Shown here piece after piece: positions 8,834 to 16,938 of a DNA stretch of 64,000 nucleotides. Location of the stretch: assembly GCA_963840435.1 (NCBI GenBank), contig CAWIYY010000003.1:868001-932000 (forward strand), read 5' to 3'. Under the pieces are notes generated by a model. The model was not told the DNA's origin. It ran no database searches and was given only the letters and a program-made list of their open reading frames with translations. Position numbers and translations under genes: made by a program. Numbering within the stretch: the stretch's first letter is position 1; each line of letters begins with the position of its first letter. Source of the DNA: Bog-473 sp963840435 (lineage in GTDB: Bacteria; Actinomycetota; Acidimicrobiia; Acidimicrobiales; RAAP-2).

Positions 8834-10327
8834 ATGAGGATGAGCCGCGTGCCTGCGTTGCGCATGAACCAGAAGATCGTCGTCGGCACGGTGTTCGTGT
8901 CCGCCATGTTCATGAACATCATGGACATCACGATCGTCAACGTCGCCTTGCCGACGATCGGCCGCGACTTTCACATCGACCCCACCGCTGTGGACGGGGT
9001 GGTGATTGCCTACCTGGTCAGCCTGGCAGTCTTCATTCCGGCCTCGGGATGGCTCGGGGATCGCTTCGGCGGCAAACGCGTCCTGCTGGTCGCCATCTTC
9101 GTGTTCACCCTGGGTTCGGTGTTCTGCGGGCTGGCGCACGACATGACCCAGTTGGTGCTCGCCCGAATCTTCCAAGGCGCCGGCGGCGGCATGATGGCGC
9201 CCGTCGGCATGGCCATGCTCTACAGGGTCTTCCCCCCGGCGGAGCGAGTTCGAGCGGCCAGCATTCTGACCATCCCCACCACCATGGCGCCGGCACTCGG
9301 ACCGGTCCTCGGCGGCTTCCTGGTGACCAGCCTGAGCTGGCGCTGGGTCTTCTTCGTCAACCTCCCCCTGGGCATTGCCGCCATCGTCTTCGGCGGCCTG
9401 TTCCTCGAGCGGATGGCGACGACCGATGCCGGCAAGTTCGACCTGCCGGGGTTCATCCTCGGTGGGGCCGGCCTGGGCTTGCTCATGTACGGCATCTCCG
9501 AGGGACCGATCAAGTCGTGGTCGTCACCGGACGTCATCGCCACCTGCGTCGTCGGCACCGCACTCCTCATCACGTTCGTCTTCGTCGAACTGCGAACCAC
9601 CCGGCCCATGGTGGACCTGCGGCTCCTCTCGGGCCGCCTGTTCCGTTCAACCAACGCGGTGATGTTCCTGGCCGCAGCCGCCTTCCTCGGCACCTTGTAT
9701 CTCATCCCCCTCTACTTCCAGGACGCCCGGGGGTTGTCGGCACTCCAGTCCGGCCTCTCCACGTTCCCTGAGGCGTTCGGCGTGATGATCGGTGCCCAGT
9801 TCGCCAGCCGGCTCATCTACCCGCGCATCGGCCCCCGCCGCCACGTCACCGGTGGCCTGATCGGCATCGCGCTCTGCATGTTCGCGCTCACCCAGGTTGG
9901 TCTCACGACCAATCTGTGGCTCATCCGCGGGCTGATGTTCGTCCTCGGGTGGATGATGGCGCAGGTCATGGTGCCCAACCAGGCAGCCTCCTTTGCCATG
10001 ATCACCGCCGACTCCATGGGACGAGCCTCGACCTTCTTCAACACGATGCGTCAGGTCGGGAGTGCGGTCGGCGTGGCCATCCTGTCCACCGTGCTGATCG
10101 GCGTGGGGGTTGCGTCGGGGTCGGGCGTCACCGCAGAACCCGATCTGAGCGGCTACCACGCTGCGTTCTTCACGGCGATGGCATTCGCTCTCGCCGCGGC
10201 AGCCTGTTCCCTGACCATCCACGACAGTGACGCGGCGGAGACCATCGTGCGCCGAGGCCGGGCGGCGCGGCCCATCACGACGACGCGCCAACCCCGTCCG
10301 ACGGTCCAGCCCGAGAGCGTGGCGTGA
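8834..10327 (+). CDS. MFS transporter, DHA2 family (EmrB/QacA)
   Basis: A 497-residue 14-TM proton-driven exporter. TM1 has MNIMDITIVNVALPTIGRDF, followed by ASGWLGDRFGGKRV (motif A) and TTMAPALGPVLGGFLV (motif C). The start at 8834 is chosen because the conserved N-terminus begins here; the frame is open far upstream and an internal ATG at 8864 is also possible. The C-terminal tail after the last helix is basic and short. The stop overlaps the GTG of the next gene, so transporter and LOG protein are co-translated. Substrate not predictable; the second DHA2 exporter in the window. Confidence 0.92.
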   Translation: MRMSRVPALRMNQKIVVGTVFVSAMFMNIMDITIVNVALPTIGRDFHIDPTAVDGVVIAYLVSLAVFIPASGWLGDRFGGKRVLLVAIFVFTLGSVFCGLAHDMTQLVLARIFQGAGGGMMAPVGMAMLYRVFPPAERVRAASILTIPTTMAPALGPVLGGFLVTSLSWRWVFFVNLPLGIAAIVFGGLFLERMATTDAGKFDLPGFILGGAGLGLLMYGISEGPIKSWSSPDVIATCVVGTALLITFVFVELRTTRPMVDLRLLSGRLFRSTNAVMFLAAAAFLGTLYLIPLYFQDARGLSALQSGLSTFPEAFGVMIGAQFASRLIYPRIGPRRHVTGGLIGIALCMFALTQVGLTTNLWLIRGLMFVLGWMMAQVMVPNQAASFAMITADSMGRASTFFNTMRQVGSAVGVAILSTVLIGVGVASGSGVTAEPDLSGYHAAFFTAMAFALAAAACSLTIHDSDAAETIVRRGRAARPITTTRQPRPTVQPESVA

Positions 10328-10863
10328 CCACGGTCTGCGTGTTCTGCGGATCGAGCCCTGGAACCAACCCGGCGTTCGCCACGGCAGCGGAGCAGTTCGG
10401 CAAGGGGCTGGTTGCCCGCGGGGCGACCCTGGTCTACGGCGGTGCCTCCATCGGGTTGATGGGGGTCGTCGCCGACGCGGTGCTTGCGGGGGGTGGCCGG
10501 GCCACCGGCGTGATCACCGAGGCGCTGGCCGGGCACGAGATCGCGCACGCCAGCTTGAACGACCTCCTCGTCGTGCACACGATGCACGAGCGCAAGGCAA
10601 CGATGTCGGAGCTCTCCGACGCCTTCGTGATGCTGCCGGGCGGCTTTGGCACCTACGAGGAGTTCATGGAGTCGGTGACGTGGGCGCAATTGGGTATCCA
10701 CGACAAGCGCTGCGCCGTGTTCAACGTCGACGGATTCTTCGACGAGCTGCTCGCCTTTCTGGCGCACGCGGTCGACTCCGGCTTCATCAAGCCCCGTCAG
10801 CTCGGCCGGGTATTGGTCTTCGACGAGATCGACGCACTGCTCGATGCCGTCGTAGCGACCTGA
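10324..10863 (+). CDS. LOG family protein (TIGR00730)
   Basis: A 179-residue Rossmann-like enzyme of the LOG/YvdD family. Characterised members are phosphoribohydrolases that release the base from nucleoside 5'-monophosphates, including cytokinin precursors. Starts TTVCVFCGSSPGTNPAF; the catalytic signature PGGFGTYEEF is intact, with the upstream Arg-containing HERKATM motif and YGGASIGLMG loop. The GTG start at 10324 overlaps the stop of the MFS gene. A regulatory or nucleotide-salvage role is more likely than true cytokinin signalling in a free-living bacterium, but the sequence does not decide this. Confidence 0.9.
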   Translation: MTTVCVFCGSSPGTNPAFATAAEQFGKGLVARGATLVYGGASIGLMGVVADAVLAGGGRATGVITEALAGHEIAHASLNDLLVVHTMHERKATMSELSDAFVMLPGGFGTYEEFMESVTWAQLGIHDKRCAVFNVDGFFDELLAFLAHAVDSGFIKPRQLGRVLVFDEIDALLDAVVAT

Positions 10864-10882
10864 TCAGATCGACCGGCGATGG

Positions 10883-11398
10883 CTATCGGGCCGGAGCCGA
10901 CCACTCGATGCGGGGAGGCCGCACACTGGCGCAGAGCGGCCAGCCGTCCTCGTCGGTCAGACCGAGGCGGCCGACCAGGACTCCGGTCGAGAGCGCCCGC
11001 TCCAGGATGTCGGGCGGGACCCCGTCGAACCAGAGCTTGGCCCGACGGAACATGGTGAAGGCTCCCCCCTCGTCGACCACACCCCAAGAGAGATAGAGGA
11101 AGCGGCCCCCGACAGGGCCTTGCACGTAGGACCCTTTGACGTCAACGCCCTCGGGCTCCTCCTTGGCCGTGCATTCGAGCGTCCACCTGGCTTTGACGGC
11201 GTCACCAGGAGTCAGGTCGAGCAGTTCTGCCGGTTTGCCCCGCCGTTGCACCGCGACGTGCACGTTGTGGTGACCGTCGGGATAGTCCGGACCGGGACCG
11301 CAGAAGAGGCCTGGAAGATCGTGGCCCTCTATCCGAACGAGCACCTCCTCAGGGGGCGCTGGGAACGAGAAGGACGTCGCGTAGTTGGTCCTCCTCAC
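10883..11398 (-). CDS. DUF5990 family protein
   Basis: A 171-residue soluble protein resembling the DUF5990 family: LVRIEGHDLPGLFCGP near the N-terminus, a central ARWTLECT strand, GPVGGRFLYLSWG and AKLWFDGVPPDIL towards the end. Function unknown. The ATG at 11398 makes the first 16 codons overlap the 3' end of the upstream FkbM gene; a GTG at 11344 just past that stop would start close to the conserved VRIEG segment, but its GGAG is almost adjacent to the start codon. Same-strand coupling with the methyltransferase gene is likely either way. Confidence 0.75.
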   Translation of the reverse strand: MRRTNYATSFSFPAPPEEVLVRIEGHDLPGLFCGPGPDYPDGHHNVHVAVQRRGKPAELLDLTPGDAVKARWTLECTAKEEPEGVDVKGSYVQGPVGGRFLYLSWGVVDEGGAFTMFRRAKLWFDGVPPDILERALSTGVLVGRLGLTDEDGWPLCASVRPPRIEWSAPAR

Positions 11399-12377
11399 CC
11401 CAGTCGGCCATCATGCCGTCGACGGACGGGTAGGACTTCTCCGCGCCGCCATCGCTGTCCAAGAGGGTCGGTCGATAGCCCAGGTCTTCGAAGTAGCCCA
11501 AGTACTGCCGGACCGACATCCCAGAGACCCGACCCAGCATCTCGTCCTTCAGCTCGGTGGTGACGACAGGGCGGTCGCGCTCGATGATGCCCGTAGCGCC
11601 GCGCACCACACGTCCCTCGGCGCCCTCGACGTCCATTTTGAGGAAGTCGACCGGGCCGGTCACAAGCTGGTCGAGGCGGAAAGTGGGCACCACCACACCG
11701 GGATGATCCAGCAGGTCACCGTCGTCGACGAGGCCGCCGTTCGAACCGACATGGGTCGAGTAATAGGCCCAACCTGTCGCGACATCGGCCGCCACCGGCA
11801 GCAGCTCGACGTTGGAACTGCCGTTCAAGCGAAGCGACGACAGCAGGAGGCGGCAGTTTTCCGAATTTGGTTCGAGCGCGATCACCCTGCCCGAGGTCCC
11901 GACCAAGCGGGAGGCCAGCAGCGAGTAGTAGCCGAGGTTGGCTCCAACATCGACCACCGTCATTCCAGGAGCGCAGTAGCGCTCGAACACCTTGGTGAGA
12001 TGAGGCTCGTAGATCCCCGACCGAAGCCCGGGCGTCACGGCGGCATCAGCGGCGTCGCAGAACAGCTCGACCCCGCCGACCGTGCAGCGCTCGGCATCCG
12101 ATTCGGTCAGCTGCACAGTGAATGCCGTCGGCGCGACTTGGTGCTCAATGGTCCCGAGCATCTTTCTCAACGTGGAAACGTTGGTCAGATCGCCCGATCC
12201 GGCCACGTCGATCTCCCCCCGAAGCTCCTCGGGGAGGGTCGGATAGATCAGATGCACCAACTGCTCGTAGGTGAGCCCCCGCTCGGGCATGGTGCCGCCG
12301 AGCCGCTGCACGAGGCGATCGCGCCACGGAGGACGCGTGGGCGTGACCGCGTGGCCGTTGTCGTGCGTCTGGTCCAT
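11349..12377 (-). CDS. FkbM family methyltransferase
   Basis: A 342-residue SAM-dependent methyltransferase. The SAM-binding loop is MTVVDVGANLGYYSLLASRL, followed by the acidic strand end RVIALEPNSENCRLL and FLKMDVEGAEGRVVRGA, the FkbM signature. A 75-residue N-terminal part precedes the core. FkbM enzymes methylate sugar or polyketide hydroxyls, often in glycan or polysaccharide decoration. The start at 12377 (MDQTHDNGHAV) fits the divergent PAP2 gene at 12475; upstream in-frame codons would run into that gene. The natural acceptor cannot be inferred because no other glycan gene lies adjacent. Confidence 0.88.
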   Translation of the reverse strand: MDQTHDNGHAVTPTRPPWRDRLVQRLGGTMPERGLTYEQLVHLIYPTLPEELRGEIDVAGSGDLTNVSTLRKMLGTIEHQVAPTAFTVQLTESDAERCTVGGVELFCDAADAAVTPGLRSGIYEPHLTKVFERYCAPGMTVVDVGANLGYYSLLASRLVGTSGRVIALEPNSENCRLLLSSLRLNGSSNVELLPVAADVATGWAYYSTHVGSNGGLVDDGDLLDHPGVVVPTFRLDQLVTGPVDFLKMDVEGAEGRVVRGATGIIERDRPVVTTELKDEMLGRVSGMSVRQYLGYFEDLGYRPTLLDSDGGAEKSYPSVDGMMADWGEEDQLRDVLLVPSAP

Positions 12378-12474
12378 GCTCGGCAACACGGTACCCTCCG
12401 CACCGGAGAGAGCCTGAGCTTCACCTGGGAGTGCCGGTAGACCGGGTGCCCAGGGCCCGCCCCCAGGAGTTGCG

Positions 12475-13281
12475 GTGAGACTCCGATCGCACGAGAAGAT
12501 CCTTCTCGGGGCGAGGCTGTCCGGGTGGACCCACCACGTAGCCTGGCATGCCGTGTCGACAACCAGGCTTGCGATCACCGCGCTGGTCTCCTTGGCGGCC
12601 ACGGCGGTCCTGGCGGTGATTGTGGCGCACGGAACCAGCCCCTACGGGTTTGAAGATCCCGTCATCGATGCACTCGGGCGTCGCTCCGCCATCCGGAGCT
12701 GGGGGCACGTCGCCAACGTTCTCGGCACTCCGACGATTGTCGTCGTCTTCATCGCCTGTTTCGGATTCGGTCTCTACCGACAAGCTGTACTCCGCGTTGC
12801 CCTCTACGCGGTGATGGCCGTGGGGACAATCCTCATCAGCGATCACGTGGCCAAACCGCTCGTCCACCGGACCTACTACGGCGAGCTCACGTTCCCGTCG
12901 GGACACGTGACCGCAGCCTGCGCGACGGCGTTCGCCATGTGGCTGGCCCTCTTCCCTCTGCTCGGAAAGCGTGACCGCATCATCGCCCTCCTTGTGGGTG
13001 TGGCCTGGGTCCTGCTGATGTCGGTGGCCGTGATCAGAGCGCTCTGGCACACGCCACTCGATGTGGTGGGAGCGATCTTGCTCTCCGTCGGCATCATCTC
13101 GGCCGGTGGTGCGCTGATCGAATCGCGTCTGTTGCGAGGAGCCGTGGACAGCGGTGGAGGTGGTTCCTGGACCGGGAACCAAAGAGCCAGATCCGGGCCC
13201 GGTGTCGAGGAGCTGTTAGGCCAGGCTCAGGATGCCGTAGGTGTTGCACAGGCCCAAGGCGTCGATCAAGAAAAATGCTGA
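12475..13281 (+). CDS. PAP2 family membrane phosphatase
   Basis: A 268-residue membrane protein of the phosphatidic acid phosphatase 2 superfamily, which removes phosphate from lipid phosphates at the outer membrane face. Motifs: KPLVHRTY (C1), FPSGH (C2, with the catalytic His) and VIRALWHTPLDVVG (C3, where the usual SR..H..D appears as IR..H..D). Five to six hydrophobic segments are visible. GTG start at 12475 with AGGAG five bases upstream. The last 40 residues after the final helix are atypical and their codons overlap the 3' end of the opposite-strand gene by 66 bp. Confidence 0.88.
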   Translation: MRLRSHEKILLGARLSGWTHHVAWHAVSTTRLAITALVSLAATAVLAVIVAHGTSPYGFEDPVIDALGRRSAIRSWGHVANVLGTPTIVVVFIACFGFGLYRQAVLRVALYAVMAVGTILISDHVAKPLVHRTYYGELTFPSGHVTAACATAFAMWLALFPLLGKRDRIIALLVGVAWVLLMSVAVIRALWHTPLDVVGAILLSVGIISAGGALIESRLLRGAVDSGGGGSWTGNQRARSGPGVEELLGQAQDAVGVAQAQGVDQEKC

Positions 13282-13512
13282 GACCACCGCGATCACCACG
13301 GGGAGCTTCCAGCGCCGGCCGCCCGACGACCTGGCCACCGCGGGCATGTACCAGAGAGGCAACGGCGCAGCGGCGAACTGTGAGAGGTGGACACCGATCG
13401 GTACCGCATCCTCCGGGAGGGGCGCGTCGGGGTCGGCCGCCAACGCCAGCGCCGTCAGCTCCTCCTCCGTGATGTCCAGGTCGGCAACGTCGCTCTCGGT
13501 CACGTGTAGCAA
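13216..13512 (-). CDS. small membrane-anchored conserved protein
   Basis: A 98-residue protein with an acidic N-terminal half (ITEEELTALALAADPDAPLP), a conserved-looking LPLWYMPAVARSSGGRRWKL segment and one C-terminal membrane helix (PVVIAVVSAFFLIDALGLC). This layout, an acidic cytosolic part plus LPxWYMP plus one helix, looks like a recurring small actinobacterial protein of unknown function. The ATG at 13512 is the first start. It overlaps the tail of the PAP2 gene on the other strand; both frames seem real, with the overlap confined to both C-termini. Confidence 0.7.
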   Translation of the reverse strand: MLHVTESDVADLDITEEELTALALAADPDAPLPEDAVPIGVHLSQFAAAPLPLWYMPAVARSSGGRRWKLPVVIAVVSAFFLIDALGLCNTYGILSLA

Positions 13513-14128
13513 CCTACCGGGTCGAGCAGCTCGGCGTGCGAGCGCCCGGCCATGGCGGGAACGCGAGTCCGCCGGAGCGTCACGCCCCGCTCTGCGTTAA
13601 GGCATCGCTCGGAGCGACTTACCAGGCCCGTCGGGACAGGAGACAAGGGGTCTGGAAACTTCCCACCTCCGCGGCAACCCAGCCAAAGGTTGGAAAAACA
13701 TTTCGGCCGTCAGGAACCTCGCGGGGCCGGGGCCCTTGGCGCTCGTGTGGGGCATTCCATCCGCTCCCTCGGAGGTGGGGAAAGCGACTGCCCCGACGCC
13801 ACCGAGAACCGGTTCAGACCGGGTGGTCCGGGGCCGTGATGCTGGTGCTCTCGCGTACACAACCGATCCTCCCAAGGTCGGATCCGCCTCATCTCGGTTC
13901 GTCCTCCATCGGTTGCGTCATCGGCACCGGAGGCCAGCGATCCCTGAGGCCGCGGACTATTGAGGCGAAGCGTCGCTTGGTCGCTGGTGAGGAGACATCG
14001 GACCGTCTCTCAGTCGAAATTTCACCCAATGACACCTTGACTGTCGCCCAAGTGACAGACGCCCACCTCAAAGAGGCGCACGCTGGCACCAAGGTCGTTT
14101 TTGGCCCGAGAACAAAAGGAGTACGGCA
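13513..14128. other. 616-bp gap without a recognisable gene
   Basis: No reading frame here has convincing family features. The stretch contains a GC-rich imperfect hairpin region at about 13773-13842 (GGTGG...CCCC...CCACC, then ACCGG...CCGGG), and a shorter stem, CTGTC at 14041-14045 with GACAG at 14054-14058. It was compared by eye with RNase P, tmRNA, SRP RNA, cobalamin and c-di-AMP riboswitch features without a match. It precedes a possible 48-codon gene. Confidence 0.4.
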
Positions 14129-14275
14129 ATGAACAAGTCGATCACCTCCCTGGACTCGCAGAACTCCATCCCGAGAGAGGCGGCGATCTCCCTGCGATCC
14201 CTCGATCGCCACCTCAGGGCCGAGAGGGAGAGCCTTCTCAACCTCCGTAGGCCTCGCAGGATTCTGATGTTCTAG
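14129..14275 (+). CDS. possible 48-residue basic protein
   Basis: A short frame with ATG at 14129 and TAG at 14273-14275. It is supported mainly by AAAAGGAG ending about eight bases before the ATG. The product (starting MNKSITSLDSQNSIPREAAI) is rich in Arg, Leu and Ser, with an amphipathic ISLRSLDRHLRAERESLLNL segment and a basic end. No family recognised. It sits alone between a gene-poor stretch and a small membrane-protein gene. Could be chance. Confidence 0.35.
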   Translation: MNKSITSLDSQNSIPREAAISLRSLDRHLRAERESLLNLRRPRRILMF

Positions 14276-14369
14276 TTCATGGATCGGATCTCGAAGGTAA
14301 ACGCACGCACGCCGCGAGGCAGGGGTATCGACCGCAGACGCGGCTTGCGCTGGACGTAGGCTTAGTGGC

Positions 14370-14699
14370 GTGTCGTTCTTCGACGTGGTGATCCTCACGG
14401 TTATCGCCGGGGTCGTGATCGGCGTGTGGTCCCTTGGCGATGTGGCCATCCGCCCAAGGGCACTCTTTCGTGCGGCCCGTGTGAGGAAGTACTCGTGGCT
14501 TTCCGGCCTCGCGGTTCCCGTGTTGTTGATGGTGTTGGGTGGCGTGACGGTTCTGGCGCACCATGCGGTGCGTGGATCGGGTTTCATCGGTTGGGTGGGG
14601 CTGGTCGCCGGTGCACTCTTGGCGTTGCCGCTTGGCGGGTGGTATCTGGCGGTCGTCCGGCCGTGGGTGTCGGCGCAGCTTCGTTTCGCACAACACTGA
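14370..14699 (+). CDS. small three-helix membrane protein
   Basis: A 109-residue integral membrane protein with three hydrophobic segments: VVILTVIAGVVIGVWSLG, WLSGLAVPVLLMVLGGVTVL and GWVGLVAGALLALPLGGWYL, with a basic loop (RPRALFRAARVRK) after the first. No family or catalytic motif recognised. GTG start at 14370. The hydrolase gene follows after only eight bases, so they probably share a transcript. Confidence 0.6.
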   Translation: MSFFDVVILTVIAGVVIGVWSLGDVAIRPRALFRAARVRKYSWLSGLAVPVLLMVLGGVTVLAHHAVRGSGFIGWVGLVAGALLALPLGGWYLAVVRPWVSAQLRFAQH

Positions 14700-14707
14700 C
14701 CTTCACA

Positions 14708-15406
14708 GTGCCAACCGATCCCCGTACCGTGGCGTTGGTCCACGGATGCACCCAAGGTCCACGTAGCTGGGATCGAGTGCGGCCGTGCCTGTCCGACGCA
14801 GGTGTCCAAACGGTTATCGTCGACTTGGACCCCCGCGACTTTGACGGTGCAAACGGGCGTGAGTGTGCGTCTTACGTCGCCAAATGCCTGGAAAACCACG
14901 ACCGCGTGGTCCTCGTGGGAACGTCTTGCACCGGGTTGGTCATCCCTGTCGTGTCGATGTACCGACCCATCGACCACTTGGTGTATGTCTGTGCGGGACT
15001 TCCGGACATTGGAAGGTCGGCAACCGATCAGATTTTCGGTGATGGGTTGCTGCACGAGGATTGGTTGGGTTACCTCGACACACATGACAGTGAAGACGCC
15101 GCCAGGAAATTCATGTTCAACGATTGCGACGGCGCCACTTTGGATTGGGCACTGTCGACCGTCCGGCTATGGATGCCTCAACCCGCCTACGACGAGGTGA
15201 CTCCGCTTGAAGCGTGGCCGGACATTCCGTCCACGTATGTCTTGGGGACTCGGGACAGGATCATCAACCAAGCGTGGGCACGCCTCGCCGCTCCCACTCG
15301 CCTTGGCTCTCCCCCGGTCGAACTGGATACGGGTCACTGTCCGCAAAACAGTGAGCCCGAAATGGTTGCCCAACTCTTGGTCGGAATCGCTTTTGACGAA
15401 GGTTGA
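14708..15406 (+). CDS. alpha/beta hydrolase
   Basis: A 232-residue soluble hydrolase of the MenH/EstC-like group. VALVHGCTQGPRSWDRVRP gives the oxyanion-hole HG region; VVLVGTSCTGLVIPVV is the nucleophile elbow with Ser in GTSCT rather than the usual GxSxG; STYVLGTRDRII holds the acidic residue and ELDTGHCPQNSEP the catalytic His. GTG start at 14708, eight bases after the membrane-protein stop. Possible reactions include ester or C-C bond hydrolysis; no pathway partner is nearby. Confidence 0.8.
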   Translation: MPTDPRTVALVHGCTQGPRSWDRVRPCLSDAGVQTVIVDLDPRDFDGANGRECASYVAKCLENHDRVVLVGTSCTGLVIPVVSMYRPIDHLVYVCAGLPDIGRSATDQIFGDGLLHEDWLGYLDTHDSEDAARKFMFNDCDGATLDWALSTVRLWMPQPAYDEVTPLEAWPDIPSTYVLGTRDRIINQAWARLAAPTRLGSPPVELDTGHCPQNSEPEMVAQLLVGIAFDEG

Positions 15407-15657
15407 GCATCCCGACGGGTTCGGAATCCACCTCATGGCGGTTCCACCCGGTCGGCCGCGCCCGCAAGAACGGAACACCGAGAATCGTGAGGCAGGACCA
15501 TCGACCACACGCCCGGTGATTCCTGTTGGACGGTTGCTACGCGGCCAGTCAGACCACGGAGTCGCGACAGGCAAGGTAAGCGGCGATACGCACCCACGAC
15601 CCGACGACGCGGGAGAACGCCCTGCGCAGTAACCGCCAAGACCTACGCTTGCGAAAC

Positions 15658-15732
15658 GCCCCGGTAGCTCAGTCCGGATAGAGCAGGTGACTTCTAATCA
15701 TCTGGCCGCAGGTTCAAATCCTGCCCGGGGCG
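15658..15732 (+). tRNA. tRNA-Arg (UCU)
   Basis: A 75-nt cloverleaf: acceptor GCCCCGG pairs with CCGGGGC, the D stem is GCTC/GAGC, the anticodon stem GGTGA/TCATC (one G-U pair) encloses the loop CTTCTAA with anticodon TCT, and the T arm is GCAGG-TTCAAAT-CCTGC. CCA is not encoded. It reads AGA (and by wobble AGG) Arg codons, which are rare in this GC-rich genome. Confidence 0.95.
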
Positions 15733-16018
15733 CGGATTCCATTTCATCTTGCATTGCATCGTCTCGCCGTGACTCGGCCTGGGACGGGGTGGAAGCGCAA
15801 CCCGTTGACATGGGATTTCGTGCCTAGAGGGGGTACGGCGGGGTCACAACGTTCACCCACCCTCGGGATGAGAAGTCCGTTGTCTACGTCCGCCCTGCCA
15901 CCGGGGCACGCCAGCCCCGAACAGCGTGACAGAGGGCGCCAGACAGACTGGCGCATGCCTCACCTGGCCACTTGGTGTGCCGACCGGGGGAATGCGGTGT
16001 GCCACACTTATGCCCCTC

Positions 16019-16093
16019 GGTGGGCGTAGCTCAGTTGGTTAGAGCGCCAGGTTGTGGTCCTGGAGGTCGGGGGTTCGAGACCCCTCGCTCACC
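16019..16093 (+). tRNA. tRNA-His (GUG)
   Basis: Acceptor GTGGGCG pairs with CGCTCAC (one G-U), preceded by the extra G(-1) at 16019 typical of tRNA-His and facing discriminator C at 16093. D stem GCTC/GAGC, anticodon stem CCAGG/CCTGG with loop TTGTGGT (anticodon GTG), T arm with loop TTCGAGA. No encoded CCA. The 286 bp between the two tRNA genes shows no gene. Confidence 0.95.
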
Positions 16094-16107
16094 CCGAAAC
16101 CGGCCGT

Positions 16108-16121
16108 TGACCTCGCTGTCA
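16108..16121. promoter_or_regulatory. predicted operator TGACA-N4-TGTCA (one mismatch)
   Basis: TGACCTCGCTGTCA, 25 bases before the preferred SDR start at 16147. It differs by one base from a palindrome found exactly at four other start-proximal gaps in this window. A repressor bound here would overlap the promoter or leader of the SDR/alcohol dehydrogenase pair. Confidence 0.5.
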
Positions 16122-16146
16122 GGCGGCGCGTCGCAGGAGGATGGGT

Positions 16147-16938
16147 GTGAGTCCTGACGGAAGGACGGTCCTGGTGACCGGCGCGTCGTCGGGTATCGGC
16201 GCGGCCGTTGCCCGGGAGCTGGCATCCCGGGGAGACATCGTGGCCCTGGTGGCCCGCCGGGCCGACCGGCTCGACGAAGTGCTGGCCGACTGCCGGACGA
16301 CCTCCCCCGCCTCCGCCCGCTGGGCGGCCGACCTGTCAGAGCCTGCCGAGGCCGCCGCACTGGTCTTCGACATCTGGGACCACTTCGGCGGGCTCGACGT
16401 CGTGATCAACAACGCCGCCGTGCCCATGCGCCGCCACGTGACCCGGCTCACCATGAGTGAGGTCGAGCGCACCATGCGCATCAACTACTTCTCCCCCGTC
16501 GCCATCGCATTGGCCGTGTTGCCCCGGATGCTCGAGCGCCGGTCGGGCACCATCATCATGGTGTCCAGCCTCGGTGGTCGCCTTGGCATCACCACGGAGG
16601 CCGCCTACTCCGGTTCGAAGTTCGCGCTGGCCGGCTGGAGCGAGTCGGTCGCCATCGATCTGGCCGGAACAGGAGTCGACATCAAGCTGGTGCTCCCCGG
16701 CGCCATCGAGACGGAGATCTGGGATCAGCCCGACAACGACGCGCCGCTCTACGACGGACCGAAAGACCCGCCGGAGTCCATCGCCGGCAGCATCGCCGAC
16801 GCCATCGAGAGCGACCGCTTCGAGTTCTACCTCCCCGACATGAAGGCGGTCATTGAGTTCAAGACCGCCGACATCGACGCCTTCTTGGACGGGATGCGAT
16901 CGTTCACCCAACAGGCTCAGGAGGATTCGGCATCGTGA
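16147..16938 (+). CDS. SDR family oxidoreductase
   Basis: A 263-residue classical short-chain dehydrogenase/reductase. The cofactor loop TVLVTGASSGIGAAVAREL is near the N-terminus, followed by ALVARRADRL (basic residues suggest NADP preference), VVINNAA, and the active-site YSGSKFALAG with the catalytic Tyr and Lys, preceded by VSSLGG (Ser). AGGAGG ends at 16140, so the GTG at 16147, six bases later, is a better start than the ATG at 16141 that abuts it. Overlaps the next gene by GTGA. A predicted operator lies just upstream. Probably oxidises or reduces a secondary alcohol or ketone in the same pathway as the adjacent Zn-dehydrogenase. Confidence 0.92.
   Translation: MSPDGRTVLVTGASSGIGAAVARELASRGDIVALVARRADRLDEVLADCRTTSPASARWAADLSEPAEAAALVFDIWDHFGGLDVVINNAAVPMRRHVTRLTMSEVERTMRINYFSPVAIALAVLPRMLERRSGTIIMVSSLGGRLGITTEAAYSGSKFALAGWSESVAIDLAGTGVDIKLVLPGAIETEIWDQPDNDAPLYDGPKDPPESIAGSIADAIESDRFEFYLPDMKAVIEFKTADIDAFLDGMRSFTQQAQEDSAS

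Noticed and set aside
13513..14128. Riboswitch or housekeeping RNA (cobalamin, c-di-AMP, RNase P, tmRNA)
   Set aside because: Short look-alike strings were seen, but none of the conserved cores could be assembled in order.
15805..15830. TTGACA as a sigma-70 promoter for the downstream tRNA
   Set aside because: No acceptable minus 10 box lies at 16-18 bp spacing, and the tRNA is about 200 bp away.
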